Origin: Shewanella jiangmenensis
GTDB lineage: Bacteria; Pseudomonadota; Gammaproteobacteria; Enterobacterales; Shewanellaceae
Direction: 5' to 3'
Length of the DNA: 64,000 nt
Assembly: GCF_018596335.1 (NCBI RefSeq)
Contig: NZ_JAHEPS010000004.1
Coordinates: 248,001 to 312,000 of the forward strand
The position numbers were made by a program, and so were the translations under genes. A model generated the notes under the pieces. That model ran no database searches and was not told where the DNA came from. It worked only from the letters and a program-made list of their open reading frames with translations. Positions 33,684 to 42,825 of the stretch are shown in pieces. The first letter of the stretch is position 1; the number at the start of each line of letters is the position of its first letter.

Positions 33684-36107
33684 TTACTTCAGTGTCCTTT
33701 TGAACGTGTGAATAAGGGGCGAGAGCAGCAGGGTAAAGCCAATCCCGAGGGCCAAGGTGAGGCCAAAATAGTGAATTGCCGGTGTATTGCTGAGCGCCAG
33801 CAGCCCAAAGGCGAGGGTGGTCGACGCCGCCGACAGCAGCACGGCCAACATTACCCTCTGGCCGTCGTCGGCGCTGTGATGCGCCTCATCCTGTTTTATG
33901 TTTACTTCTCTTGCAAAAAACAGGCAGTAATCAATGCCTATGCCGAATACCAGCAGCAGCGCCAGCGCATGGAACAGGGTAAGTGGCGAGCCAAGGAGCC
34001 CCAGCAGCGACAGGCTGAGCAGCGCCGCCACAGCCGGTACCGCCACCATGGCTGCCGCAAGTTTCCACGGGTGACGCAGGGCAAACACCCCGAAGGCGAT
34101 TAAGAGCGCCAGCGCCAGCAGCCACAGGGTGGTTTGGCGATATTCTCCCATCAGTTTGGAGATATCACCGACCTTATCTACCAAAGTTACCCCGGGCAGA
34201 GTCGCTACCACTTGGTTAAGTGCCGCTAAGTTTTGAATGCCGCCAAGCAGCACCACGGCGCCCCACTCCTGCGGCTTTGCCTGGGCTTTGGCATCTGTCC
34301 CCGTGGGCTCAAGCAGCAGCGGCTCGAGGCTTGCCCCCAGCGCAGTGGCAAAAAAGGCATCCGCTTCGATGGGTGCTTGTGCGCCGGCCTGGTATTTGGC
34401 TTGAAGCTTTGCTTCGAGCTCAGGTTCCAGCCCCAGGCGCGCAAGTATCTCGCCAAGCCTCGGGCCATAGATTTGCTGCTGCAGGTTATGGTTTTCCAGC
34501 TGCCGCACCCTGGATGGCAGGTAATTGGCAAGGGACACATGGCTTTGCAAGAGTTTGTCTTTTTCGGCCTTTGCGAGCACCGGCGAGAGGGCTTCGAGTC
34601 TTTCGAGCAGTGCCTGCATCGACTCGGCCCGTACCAGTAAAAACTGATTATCCACCCCGCCCGAGAGCAGGGTTCGAACTTTGGCTTCTTCTGCCATCAG
34701 CGCGTCTGAGCCTTGCTGCAGGCTGCGGATATCATCGCGGGTTTGCAGCTTGCCAAGCCCTGCGGCGCTCACAATAAGGATTAGCATGCCTGCCGCGGCC
34801 AGAGCCTTGGGGCCTGTGGCTTCGAACGGCGAAAGAAAACGAGAGGCCAGCTTGATGGCCGAACTTGAGCCCTGAATACGGCTACCTGCCAGGGCCGGAT
34901 AGGCAAGATACAAAGTCAGATACGCACCGATAAGGCCGCCGCCGCAAAACGCCGCTACCTGCTGCATGCCCGGAAAGGGAGTAAAACCCAGTGCCATATA
35001 GGCGAGCACGCTGGTGGTCAGTGCCAGCGTCAGTGCTGGCAGAATGCGGCTCAGTGTTTGGCCTGCACGCTCATCGCGGCCGATGCGCTCGGCATAAAAA
35101 TGGAAACTATAGTCGATGGCAATGCCTATCAGCGAGGTGCCAAACACCAGCGTCAGCAGGTGCAACTTGCCGAAAATGAGGATGGTAAACAGGCTCGCGC
35201 TCAGCATGGCGCTGGCAAGGGTAAGGCTTGCCAGCAGCAGCGGCATCAGCGAGCGGAAGCTCAGTAGCACCAGCAGCACCACGCCGGCCAGCGACAGTGA
35301 GCCAATCAAGGAGACTTCGGCCTTGGCGCTTTGGGTGGCTTCAAGGGCGTGGAACAGGGCGCCAGCCTTAAGCAGGCTTAGTTGGTTTGCCGGATTTACC
35401 TTATCAAAAGCGGCATTGATGACACTTAACTGCGCTTCCTGCGCCTTGGGGCTGAATACGCTGTCTTTGCCCTTGGCCATGATAATAGCGGCAGTTTGGC
35501 CGCCTGAGTTGCCAAGCAGTATCCCCTCTTCTTCAGCGAGGCGATGGCCCTTGCCGAAGCCCTGCATCAGACTGGGAAACAGCAACAGGGGATCTTCGCT
35601 GATAAGCTCGCTGCTGGCAAAGCCGAAGGCGCTGTAGAGGGCGATGTCGGCCTGCTTGATAAGCACATCGAGCTTGCCTTGTTCCAGCAGCGTGCGTTGT
35701 GAATCGGTCAGTAGATTAAAACGAGCCGGAAAGTAGAGCCGGTAAATTTCTTTGGGGTCGAGTTCGCTGCCGCTGCGTACTGATGCGAACGCGCTGGAAG
35801 CAGCAAGTTCGGCCATCATGGCCTTGGCGGCTTCGATGGTTGTGGCTTTGTCTTCGCCTGTCAGCACCAGATAGCTTTCGTTGGCTAGCCGGTTTTCAAT
35901 ACTCGCGAGCGCTCGGCTGGTGAGGGCATCCTGCTGCAAATGGGGCAGCATGGCGAGAATGTCGGTTTCGACCACATCCCTCTCTTTGAGGGTTTTAACG
36001 CCGAAAATGACGGCTGCGGCGAGCAGCAATAGCCAAAGGACGAGTCTCAGCCCTGCGCGGCCTGCAGTCTGTGACTTAACTGTGATTTTGCTTCCCCCAA
36101 GCGCCAT
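33684..36107 (-). CDS. MMPL/RND-type exporter of the APE operon (ApeM-like)
   Basis: An 807-residue inner membrane protein with the duplicated MMPL layout: N-terminal helix (LRLVLWLLLLAAAVIFG), a periplasmic domain, five to six helices (LGSLSLAGVVLLVLLSF ... FGTSLIGIAIDYSFHF), then the same again (FGIGIDYCLFFAREV). The GIAIDYSFHF/GIGIDYCLFF pair with acidic residue in the membrane is typical of proton-driven exporters. It probably moves the lipid-linked pigment out of the inner membrane toward the LolA-like carrier. The start has only a weak ribosome site, five bases after the LolA-like stop. Confidence 0.9.
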   Translation of the reverse strand: MALGGSKITVKSQTAGRAGLRLVLWLLLLAAAVIFGVKTLKERDVVETDILAMLPHLQQDALTSRALASIENRLANESYLVLTGEDKATTIEAAKAMMAELAASSAFASVRSGSELDPKEIYRLYFPARFNLLTDSQRTLLEQGKLDVLIKQADIALYSAFGFASSELISEDPLLLFPSLMQGFGKGHRLAEEEGILLGNSGGQTAAIIMAKGKDSVFSPKAQEAQLSVINAAFDKVNPANQLSLLKAGALFHALEATQSAKAEVSLIGSLSLAGVVLLVLLSFRSLMPLLLASLTLASAMLSASLFTILIFGKLHLLTLVFGTSLIGIAIDYSFHFYAERIGRDERAGQTLSRILPALTLALTTSVLAYMALGFTPFPGMQQVAAFCGGGLIGAYLTLYLAYPALAGSRIQGSSSAIKLASRFLSPFEATGPKALAAAGMLILIVSAAGLGKLQTRDDIRSLQQGSDALMAEEAKVRTLLSGGVDNQFLLVRAESMQALLERLEALSPVLAKAEKDKLLQSHVSLANYLPSRVRQLENHNLQQQIYGPRLGEILARLGLEPELEAKLQAKYQAGAQAPIEADAFFATALGASLEPLLLEPTGTDAKAQAKPQEWGAVVLLGGIQNLAALNQVVATLPGVTLVDKVGDISKLMGEYRQTTLWLLALALLIAFGVFALRHPWKLAAAMVAVPAVAALLSLSLLGLLGSPLTLFHALALLLVFGIGIDYCLFFAREVNIKQDEAHHSADDGQRVMLAVLLSAASTTLAFGLLALSNTPAIHYFGLTLALGIGFTLLLSPLIHTFKRTLK

Positions 36108-36112
36108 CTAAC

Positions 36113-36808
36113 TTATTGCCCCGACTCAATTTGCGGGCTAAAAGCCAGCCGCTCTTGCTCCGACAGCGGCCCGCTTTGCTGCTTGCTGAAGCGGATATCG
36201 CTGGCATCGCCATTGGGGCTGATAAGTTTGAGCCGGTCTGTGCTGGCGTTAGTGTTAGCACCTTCAGGGCTTGCCTCGCTGACAAAGTTGCCTTCAAGTT
36301 CAATGGCGGCAAACAGCGCCTTGATGTCACTGTCTTTTGGGGTGAGGCTAAGTTGCCAGCGATTGTCTGTCACGTTTAAGGTGAGCGAAAAATGCTGCTC
36401 CAGCGTGGCCACATCGCCGCCCATCATCGCCTTGACCAGCATGGGCATTAAGGTCGCAGGGCCCGCCTTGGCCTCCACCTCGGTCTGTTGCCACAGACCT
36501 TCACTGTCGCGGCTCAGCATCCGGCTTTCGCTTAAAATCAGTAAATTCTCAAAGGGCTGGCTTTGTGCCCATATCAGCCCCTGTTCAGGCGAAAACACGA
36601 AGTTGCCCCGGCTGACCAGTGGCCGCTTTAACGCCTTGAGGGTACGGGTCTGTTCAAACTCGCCGCGCACCGCGCCCTGTGGCTTAAGGGCCGTGCTGAG
36701 TGCCCCGAGACTGACGTCGGCGTTCTGGGCAGTGTCTGCAGCCTGCGCTGGTAGCGAGAACAGCACGGATGCCAGTATTCCAACGCAAAACTTAACAATC
36801 AGCCCCAT
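36113..36808 (-). CDS. LolA-like outer membrane carrier protein of the APE operon (ApeL-like)
   Basis: A 231-residue exported protein with signal peptide (VKFCVGILASVLFSLPAQAA) and a LolA-like half-barrel: VRGEFEQTRTLKALKRPLVSRGNFVFSPEQGLIWAQSQPF is the family's opening sequence. It would carry a hydrophobic lipid or pigment across the periplasm, separate from the cell's own LolA. The ATG has AAGAGG. It is followed at five bases by the MMPL exporter gene, supporting joint transport. Confidence 0.87.
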   Translation of the reverse strand: MGLIVKFCVGILASVLFSLPAQAADTAQNADVSLGALSTALKPQGAVRGEFEQTRTLKALKRPLVSRGNFVFSPEQGLIWAQSQPFENLLILSESRMLSRDSEGLWQQTEVEAKAGPATLMPMLVKAMMGGDVATLEQHFSLTLNVTDNRWQLSLTPKDSDIKALFAAIELEGNFVSEASPEGANTNASTDRLKLISPNGDASDIRFSKQQSGPLSEQERLAFSPQIESGQ

Positions 36809-36832
36809 AGATACCTCTTTGTCCGTCAGTGG

Positions 36833-37258
36833 TTACAGCTCGCCCAGCAGCGGGCGAATTTTGGCCTGAAACACCTCGGGTGTGACGAAGCAGAGTTCGT
36901 TATTGCTCATGTCCACCGCCGCCTGAATGGTATAGCCCTTGGTAAGCCGCTCGCCACTTTCGGCGTCACGCACCTGATAATTGATCCGTAAGCGGTTTTC
37001 CCACTCTACCAGATCGGCGCTGACGCGAATTTTCTGCCCGAAGGTGCTGCTGCGAACATACTTTATCTGCACATCCACTATCGGCCAGGCAAAGCCGGAT
37101 GCCTGCATCTGGCGGTAGTTGTAGCCAAGTCTGTCCAACAGTTCACAGCGCACAATTTCAAAGTAACGCAAATAGTTACCGTGCCAGGTGATCTGCATCG
37201 GATCCACATCGTGGAAGGGAATAATGATTTCCGTCTCGGCGTGAAGCAGTGACTTCAT
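36833..37258 (-). CDS. 4HBT-type thioesterase of the APE operon (ApeK-like)
   Basis: A 141-residue hotdog thioesterase of the 4-hydroxybenzoyl-CoA type. The signature IIPFHDVDPMQITWHGNYLRYFE contains the catalytic Asp and is followed by a long helix (IVRCELLDRLGYNYRQM). It probably frees the polyene acid from ACP or edits stalled chains. ATG 37258 has a perfect GGAGG and overlaps the ammonia-lyase stop by four bases (ATGA). Confidence 0.88.
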   Translation of the reverse strand: MKSLLHAETEIIIPFHDVDPMQITWHGNYLRYFEIVRCELLDRLGYNYRQMQASGFAWPIVDVQIKYVRSSTFGQKIRVSADLVEWENRLRINYQVRDAESGERLTKGYTIQAAVDMSNNELCFVTPEVFQAKIRPLLGEL

Positions 37259-38811
37259 CGGCACACCTCCCACTCAGCGGCCTGAATACGTGCCAGCGTC
37301 TGGCGCAGTGTGGCTTCGAGCGGTCTGTCTTCGGTCACCAGCGGGCAAGCCTCGCTCACCTGAGCCAGGGTCTTGGCTACAGAAGCGGTAAGTGACGACT
37401 CACACAGCTCGCCCTGACGGATGCGCAGACGCATACCCTGCGCCATCGCAAGCAGCGCGGCGGCGGCCACCTGTTCGGTCAGCTCCAGCACCCGCAAACA
37501 GTCTCGGGCGGCAATGGTGCCCATGCTGACTTTGTCCTGGTTGTGGCACTCGGTGGAGCGGGAGAACACGCTGGCGGGCATGGTCAGCTTGAGCGCTTCG
37601 GCGGTCCAGGCCGATACGCCAATCTGCACCGCCTTGAAGCCGTGGTTGATGGGGCGGCGGGCACCTTCGGCGCCTGAGAGATTCGCTGGCAAGCCATTGT
37701 TAAACTTGGGATCCATCACCAGCGCCATCTGGCGATCGATAAGATCGCTGATGTTCGCCACCAGGTTCTTGAGGCTGTCCATGGCAAAGGCGATATGGCC
37801 GCCGTAGAAGTGGCCGCCGTGGAGAATGTGCTCGCCCTCACCATCGACAATTGGGTTGTCGTTGGCGCTGTTGAGTTCGTTCTCAATAAACTGGCGCAGC
37901 ATCGGCTGGGCGTCGGCCAGAACCCCTATGATGTGAGGCGCGCAGCGGATGGAATATCTGTCCTGCAGCCGGTCGGAGTTGCGTGGATGCTCGTGGTGAT
38001 TGAGGTCGTCACGGATCCAGCTTGCGACCCGGCTCTGGCCCGGATGGGGCTTGGCGGCGAACAGGATGTCGTCAAAATGGTTGGAGTTGCCCTTGAGGGT
38101 CAAGGATGCCATGGCGGTAATGCGCGACGACAGGCGGGTCAGGTAGTCGGCGCGGTCATAGGCAAGACACGCCAGCGCCGTCATCACCGCGGTGCCGTTC
38201 ATCAGCGCCAGGCCTTCTTTCGGCCGCAGCTTCAATGGGGTGATATTGAGCTGCTGGAACACTTCACTGCTGGGCAGGCGTTCACCGCGGTAAAACACGT
38301 CGCGCTCGCCTATTAACACCCCGGCCAGATAAGACAGCGGAGTCAAGTCGCCGCTGGCGCCCACCGAGCCTTCTTCAGGAATAACCGGGCAGATGTCTTC
38401 ATTAATCAGGGTTTCGATGCGCTCCAAAAGCTCAAAACTGACACCGGACTTGCCGATGGCAAGTGAATTCAGGCGGCAGGCCATCACAGCGCGGGACTGC
38501 ATGGGCGTGAGCTCGCGGCCCATGCCGCAGCCGTGGAAGCGCGACAGGTGCAGCGGCAGTTCGTGCACCAGATCCAGCCCTACAGTCACAGTACAGGAGT
38601 CGCCGTAACCTGTGGTTACGCCGTACACCACGCCCTCTTCAGAAAGCAAACTGTCGATAAAGCGGGCGCCGCGCTGGATGTATTCCACGTATTCCTGGTC
38701 GCGTCTCAGTGCAACCCTGGCGCCTTTGGCGATGGCGACTACCTGCTCTATGGTCAGGGCACCGTAGCCAAACTTAACAGTCTCGTTCATTTCAGTTGAT
38801 TGGTTAGTCAT
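37255..38811 (-). CDS. Aromatic amino acid ammonia-lyase (HAL/TAL/PAL family) in the APE operon
   Basis: A 518-residue MIO-cofactor enzyme that removes ammonia from an aromatic amino acid to give an aryl acrylate. The cofactor triad Ala-Ser-Gly is at 152-154 (GSVGASGDLTPLSYLAG), the catalytic Tyr63 in VVYGVTTGYGDS. The selectivity pair, usually His-Leu in TAL, Phe-Leu in PAL and Ser-His in HAL, reads Phe92-His93 here (LSRFHGCGMG) by eye alignment. Within a pigment operon it most likely supplies cinnamate or coumarate as polyene starter, not histidine breakdown; no hut genes are present. ATG 38811 has AGGA; length fits HAL (about 510). Confidence 0.88.
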   Translation of the reverse strand: MTNQSTEMNETVKFGYGALTIEQVVAIAKGARVALRRDQEYVEYIQRGARFIDSLLSEEGVVYGVTTGYGDSCTVTVGLDLVHELPLHLSRFHGCGMGRELTPMQSRAVMACRLNSLAIGKSGVSFELLERIETLINEDICPVIPEEGSVGASGDLTPLSYLAGVLIGERDVFYRGERLPSSEVFQQLNITPLKLRPKEGLALMNGTAVMTALACLAYDRADYLTRLSSRITAMASLTLKGNSNHFDDILFAAKPHPGQSRVASWIRDDLNHHEHPRNSDRLQDRYSIRCAPHIIGVLADAQPMLRQFIENELNSANDNPIVDGEGEHILHGGHFYGGHIAFAMDSLKNLVANISDLIDRQMALVMDPKFNNGLPANLSGAEGARRPINHGFKAVQIGVSAWTAEALKLTMPASVFSRSTECHNQDKVSMGTIAARDCLRVLELTEQVAAAALLAMAQGMRLRIRQGELCESSLTASVAKTLAQVSEACPLVTEDRPLEATLRQTLARIQAAEWEVCR

Positions 38812-38847
38812 TTTACCGTTCCTGTGGCGTTTGCCCGGGCCCAAGCC

Positions 38848-40506
38848 TCATTGGCCGCGGCGCCAAAAATCGAAAAAGTTGAACCACTGCAGCGGCTCTT
38901 TGCGGGCGTAATGCTCAAGCCTTTGGGCATAGCGTTCGACCGCGTTTTGAATACGTTCACTTCTGCCGGCTCTGGGGCCCTTGAGGGTGTCGGCAAAGGG
39001 CTCCACATGTACCCGGTAGCGGCCATGCTCCCGCAGGCAAAACATCAGAAACACCGGGCAGTCCAGCAGGCTTGCCAGAATAAAGGGCCCCTGTGGGAAA
39101 GGCGCGGCTTCGCCAAGGAAGGGCACTTCCACTACCCGGCCAGCATTGCCACTGGCGGTGCGATCCCCGGCTATCACCACCAGTTCACCGGCGGCGATTT
39201 TGTCTGCCAGCATGATGGAGGTAGAAGGGTCCAGCTCATTGATATGAATGAGATTTAAGTCGCTGTCCGGGTTTAGCTGCTTCAGCACCCTGTTAAAGTT
39301 TTCGGCGTTGGCGGTCATCACCATCACGTTCACTTTGACTTTGCGCTGGTGGATGGAGATGGCGCGGCAAAGCTCAAGGTTGCCAAGGTGCGATACCAAA
39401 AGCACGCCGCCCTGACCGCGCGCAAGCATGTCTGCCAGTAGCGCCCGCTCGGGGAAATCGACTTCGCTCAGCTTAATCCGGTCGCACCAGGCATCGATAC
39501 GGTCAAGGGCGGCATTGCCAAAGGCGAGGAAGTGCCTGAGGCTGTGTCGCCAACTGACCCGAGGCTGCAGCCCTGGATGATTTGGCTCCAGTGCCTGTAC
39601 CCGTTCAAGAAACGCCATCGACGCCTTGCGGGCTGCGCCGCCGGTCATAAAGAAATAGGCAATCACAGGGTACATAATGGCGCGGCACAGCCAGTGGCCG
39701 CCGAAGCGGTAACTCTCGGCCAAAAGCTTAATGCCCCAGTAACTGCCCCGCTCGCTGATGGACGACCAGTGGGTTTGCTTTCTGCCGCGGCCAAGCAGGC
39801 TTGGCAGGCGTTTAAGCATGCCAAAGAAGAGTTTGGTGTGCAGGGCGCTGATGCGTACGTTATCGGCAACGCCCTGAAAATGGCTGACGCCGTCTTCGGG
39901 ATAAATTACCGCTGTCGGCACATGCACCACATCGACACCACGCCAGTAGAGCTTGACCAGCACTTCGATATCAAAATCCATGCGCTCGCCAAGCTGTTCG
40001 CTTAAAAACAGCTCCTCAGTGGCCGCAAGCGGATAGACCCGAAAGCCGCACATGCTGTCCTGAATATCGAAGCTTAAGGTCTCGACCCACACCCAAAAAT
40101 GGGTGATGTAGCGGCCATAGAGGCGGCCCTTTGGCACAGAATCATCGTACTCTGGCTTGCCGGAAATCACGGCTTCGGGGTGCTCGGTTGCGGCAATCAG
40201 CAGGCGCGGAATGTCATCCAGATTGTGCTGGCCGTCGGCATCCACCTGCAGCGCATGGGTAAAGCCTGCTTTGTAAGCGGCGCGCAGACCGGTCATTACC
40301 GCCGCGCCCTTGCCCCGGTTAAAAGGGTGATGCAGCAGGGTGACCCAGGGGTATTTGGCATCGAGGGCCATCAGCAGATGGCAGGTGGCCTCGTTGCTGC
40401 CATCGTTGACCAGAAATACCGGCAGCCCCAAAGGCGCCAGTGTTTCGAGGGTGCGCTCGATGGCGTTGGTGTGGTTGTAATTGGGGATGACGATAGCAAC
40501 GCGCAT
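38848..40506 (-). CDS. Fused glycosyltransferase 2 / LpxL-like acyltransferase (ApeJ-like)
   Basis: A 552-residue two-domain protein. Residues 1-230 are a family 2 glycosyltransferase (VAIVIPNYNHTNAIERTLETL; DADGQH at 89-94 as the DxD-type site; VNDGSNEATCHLL). After a hydrophobic linker (about 270-300) comes an LpxL/HtrB-type acyltransferase with HxxxxE in LVSHLGNLELC and AGDRTASGNAGRVVEVPFLG. Such a fusion is characteristic of APE clusters and probably links the polyene acid to a sugar-lipid anchor. Its ATG overlaps the preceding dehydratase stop (TGATG) with GGGAG upstream. Confidence 0.9.
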   Translation of the reverse strand: MRVAIVIPNYNHTNAIERTLETLAPLGLPVFLVNDGSNEATCHLLMALDAKYPWVTLLHHPFNRGKGAAVMTGLRAAYKAGFTHALQVDADGQHNLDDIPRLLIAATEHPEAVISGKPEYDDSVPKGRLYGRYITHFWVWVETLSFDIQDSMCGFRVYPLAATEELFLSEQLGERMDFDIEVLVKLYWRGVDVVHVPTAVIYPEDGVSHFQGVADNVRISALHTKLFFGMLKRLPSLLGRGRKQTHWSSISERGSYWGIKLLAESYRFGGHWLCRAIMYPVIAYFFMTGGAARKASMAFLERVQALEPNHPGLQPRVSWRHSLRHFLAFGNAALDRIDAWCDRIKLSEVDFPERALLADMLARGQGGVLLVSHLGNLELCRAISIHQRKVKVNVMVMTANAENFNRVLKQLNPDSDLNLIHINELDPSTSIMLADKIAAGELVVIAGDRTASGNAGRVVEVPFLGEAAPFPQGPFILASLLDCPVFLMFCLREHGRYRVHVEPFADTLKGPRAGRSERIQNAVERYAQRLEHYARKEPLQWFNFFDFWRRGQ

Positions 40507-40871
40507 CAAGACTCCCGGCTGTTCACGGCAAGTGCGATGCGGCCTGAGCCAAAGCGGCGCTCGCCATCGCTGTAGGCGAAGGTGAGTTTGCCCTTGGCGG
40601 CGTTGTTGCTTATCAGCAAATCCACTTCGGTGCCGGGCAGCAACAGCTGCTGAAACTTAAGCACTTCAAGGCTTGCCACGCTGGCATCATAACCAAAATG
40701 TTCGCAGCCAAACCGCACCGCCCAATCGAGTTGAGTCACCCCGGGAAGCACGCTTTGCCCCGGGAAGTGGCCATTAAAAAACGGCAGGTCAGCATCGATG
40801 GCGAGCCTGAGCCTAAGCTCTATCTCAGTTTCTTCGCGCGCCAAAACCTGTGGCAGCAATGACTTAATCAT
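40506..40871 (-). CDS. 3-hydroxyacyl-ACP dehydratase, FabZ-like (ApeI-like)
   Basis: A 121-residue single hotdog domain with the FabZ signature FFNGHFPGQSVLPGVTQLDWAV, where His of GHFPG is catalytic. A second strand set (VASLEVLKFQQLLLPGTEVDLLI) is typical. It probably forms a heterodimer with the ApeP-like protein at 30002, as shown for the E. coli pair. ATG 40871 lies inside the end of the upstream acyl-CoA ligase gene (eight-base overlap). Confidence 0.87.
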   Translation of the reverse strand: MIKSLLPQVLAREETEIELRLRLAIDADLPFFNGHFPGQSVLPGVTQLDWAVRFGCEHFGYDASVASLEVLKFQQLLLPGTEVDLLISNNAAKGKLTFAYSDGERRFGSGRIALAVNSRES

Positions 40872-42246
40872 GGGTGAACAGCTCAATCAAAGTTTGGTGA
40901 ACGCGCTTGCCCTGTTGATTCAATGGCAGCTCATCGGGGTAACGCCAGCGCCTTGGCAGAGTGACCCGCTCAAATTCACTGAGCAGATGGGCTTTAAGCT
41001 GATTATTGAGCGCCAGCTTGCCGTTGGTCGCAAGCCATGCCTTGCCCTCGGCAGATAACTCGACCACCGCGCCAAGCTGAGTGCGCGGCTCTGTTAGCAG
41101 CACCAGTGCGGCGCGGCTCACCAGCGGGTGGCGCTCGAGCAGGGCTTCCATTTGCACCAGTGACAGGCGCTTTTCTTCAATTTTGACAATCCGGTCCAGC
41201 CGACCCTGCAGCACAAAGCGGCCATTGTCATCGATGGCGATTTTATCTTCGCAGCGCATCTGTTTATCTGGCTGTTCAAGATAAGGCGAGCGCAGCAGCA
41301 GCGCGCCATCGCCGGCGCTGGCTATCTCAATGCCGGGAAAGGCCTGCCAGGGTTCGGATGCCGAGGCTTGTCTGCGCCAGCCAATGCCGCCGGTCTCGGT
41401 GCTGCCGTACACTTCAATCGGCAGGCTGCCATAGACTTTCTGAATGCCGTGGGCGGCTTCTTCACTCAGAGGGCCGCCGGAGGAGAATACCAGGCTTGGG
41501 GAGTGCAGCTGGCGCTCGTTTTCCAGCGCGTCCGGCAGGCGGCTTAGCTGCGCGGGGCTGCTGATAAGGCACAGGTTTGGCAAAAGCGCCGTGTAGTAAC
41601 TCAGGGTTTCAGGGTATTCAATCTGCTCACTCAAAAACGGCCGGCTGGCGGCGAGTGGCCAGAGAATTTTAAACAGCAGACCGTAGATGTGTTGGTGGGA
41701 GACAGTGGCCAGCACGCTGCAATGGGGCAGGGCGGCGGCAAAGGTGGCTTCAAGGGTGCTGACTTCGGCATCGAGCTGCGACAGGGTTTTGTGTACGGGT
41801 TTTGCATCGCCGCTGGAGCCCGAGGTGTAGAGCGTCAGGCTGCCGCTGGCGCTGACATCCGGCCATGGCGCCTTTGGCTGAGACAGCTCTTTTTTAAGCA
41901 TAATCCAGGGTTTGTCAGCGTTTTCTGTGCCAGTCAGCGGCAATTCAACGTCGCTCAGCACGCCGTCGATATGGGCCGCGAGCCCCTGCAGCGTGCCGCT
42001 TTGGGTATTGGGCGGCAGCACCAGCTCTTTGCCCGCCAGCAGGCCGGCGCACAGGCCGATGGCGAACAAATCGGAGCTTTCGCTTGAGAGCAGCCAGCGT
42101 TTGGCGGGGGTGTCATTCAGACGCTGCCACAGGTGATGCACCTGAGTAGTAAACAGGGCGCCGGTAAGAATGTCGTGGTGGTTGAAGCTAATAAGCTGCG
42201 CCGGCGCCGGGCCTTTGCCTAACCATTCCTTGAGCAGAGATTTCAT
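40864..42246 (-). CDS. AMP-forming acyl-CoA/aryl-ACP ligase (ApeH-like)
   Basis: A 460-residue adenylation enzyme: P-loop SLTLYTSGSSGDAKPVHKT, core motif IEVYGSTETGGIGWR, and DRIVKIEEKRLSL near the C-terminus with a hinge Asp/Lys. It is shorter than most ligases of this class (500-550), as usual for APE clusters. It probably activates the aryl acid starter with ATP and loads it on an acyl carrier protein. The downstream ammonia-lyase would provide that acid. Start taken at ATG 42246; a GTG at 42261 is also possible. No strong ribosome site. Confidence 0.87.
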   Translation of the reverse strand: MKSLLKEWLGKGPAPAQLISFNHHDILTGALFTTQVHHLWQRLNDTPAKRWLLSSESSDLFAIGLCAGLLAGKELVLPPNTQSGTLQGLAAHIDGVLSDVELPLTGTENADKPWIMLKKELSQPKAPWPDVSASGSLTLYTSGSSGDAKPVHKTLSQLDAEVSTLEATFAAALPHCSVLATVSHQHIYGLLFKILWPLAASRPFLSEQIEYPETLSYYTALLPNLCLISSPAQLSRLPDALENERQLHSPSLVFSSGGPLSEEAAHGIQKVYGSLPIEVYGSTETGGIGWRRQASASEPWQAFPGIEIASAGDGALLLRSPYLEQPDKQMRCEDKIAIDDNGRFVLQGRLDRIVKIEEKRLSLVQMEALLERHPLVSRAALVLLTEPRTQLGAVVELSAEGKAWLATNGKLALNNQLKAHLLSEFERVTLPRRWRYPDELPLNQQGKRVHQTLIELFTHD

Positions 42247-42264
42247 GCGGTTACAGTCCACTTG

Positions 42265-42825
42265 TCATGCATTTTTCCGGCGCCCCTTTTTCAGCACCAG
42301 AGTGCGGTACAGCCACTCGCCGCCAGCCAGCAGACCCATCAGCAGGTAGGCAATCAGGCCGTTGTACAAAGTCCAGATTTCCAGGCTGGTGAATTGGGCG
42401 GTATAAAACGCCATGCCGCCATTGACCACAAACAGCAGGCACCAGAGCACTGTGAGCCGGCGAAGATAAGGTATGGCTTCGTCCGGCAGGTCCGGCTCGC
42501 CGAGGCGTGCCAGCCGCTCTACCATGCTGGGGCCGCGCAGCAGCGACTGACCAAATACCCCGAGCATGGTCAGGTTAATCACTATCGGATAGTAGAGTAA
42601 CCAGTCCTGGCGTTTGGCTATCAGGCTGCCGGCGCACAGGGCTATGCCGGCAAACAGCGGCAGCGCCATGGCGCTCAGTTGTTGGCGCTTAAGCACCAGC
42701 CGCAGCAGTAACAGCAGGCACAGCAGGCCAGCCAGCATGCCGGGCGGCAGGTAAGTAAGTCCAAACCAGACCGCCAGCGGATACACCAGCAGCAGCGCCG
42801 CGGTCAGCAGCTCCAGCGCACGCAT
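42265..42825 (-). CDS. COG4648-type membrane protein of the APE operon (ApeG-like)
   Basis: A 186-residue membrane protein with five or six hydrophobic segments (ELLTAALLLVYPLAVWFGLTYL; MLAGLLCLLLLLRLVL; ALPLFAGIALCAGSLI; LTVLWCLLFVVNGGMAFY; LYNGLIAYLLMGLLAG) and the conserved loop YYPIVINLTMLGVFGQSLL followed by PSMVERLARL. This family occurs mostly in APE and related pigment clusters; its function is unknown. It overlaps the ACP stop by one base (TGATG). Confidence 0.8.
   Translation of the reverse strand: MRALELLTAALLLVYPLAVWFGLTYLPPGMLAGLLCLLLLLRLVLKRQQLSAMALPLFAGIALCAGSLIAKRQDWLLYYPIVINLTMLGVFGQSLLRGPSMVERLARLGEPDLPDEAIPYLRRLTVLWCLLFVVNGGMAFYTAQFTSLEIWTLYNGLIAYLLMGLLAGGEWLYRTLVLKKGRRKNA

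Noticed and set aside
33285..34103. Rightward frame of 272 codons opposite the flavoprotein and MMPL genes
   Set aside because: It crosses the boundary of two real minus-strand genes, is rich in Gln/Arg in its second half, and has no domain.
37255..38811. Histidine utilisation gene hutH
   Set aside because: The MIO family fits, but there are no hutU/I/G/C genes and the gene is locked by overlaps in a pigment operon; the selectivity residues also differ from hutH.
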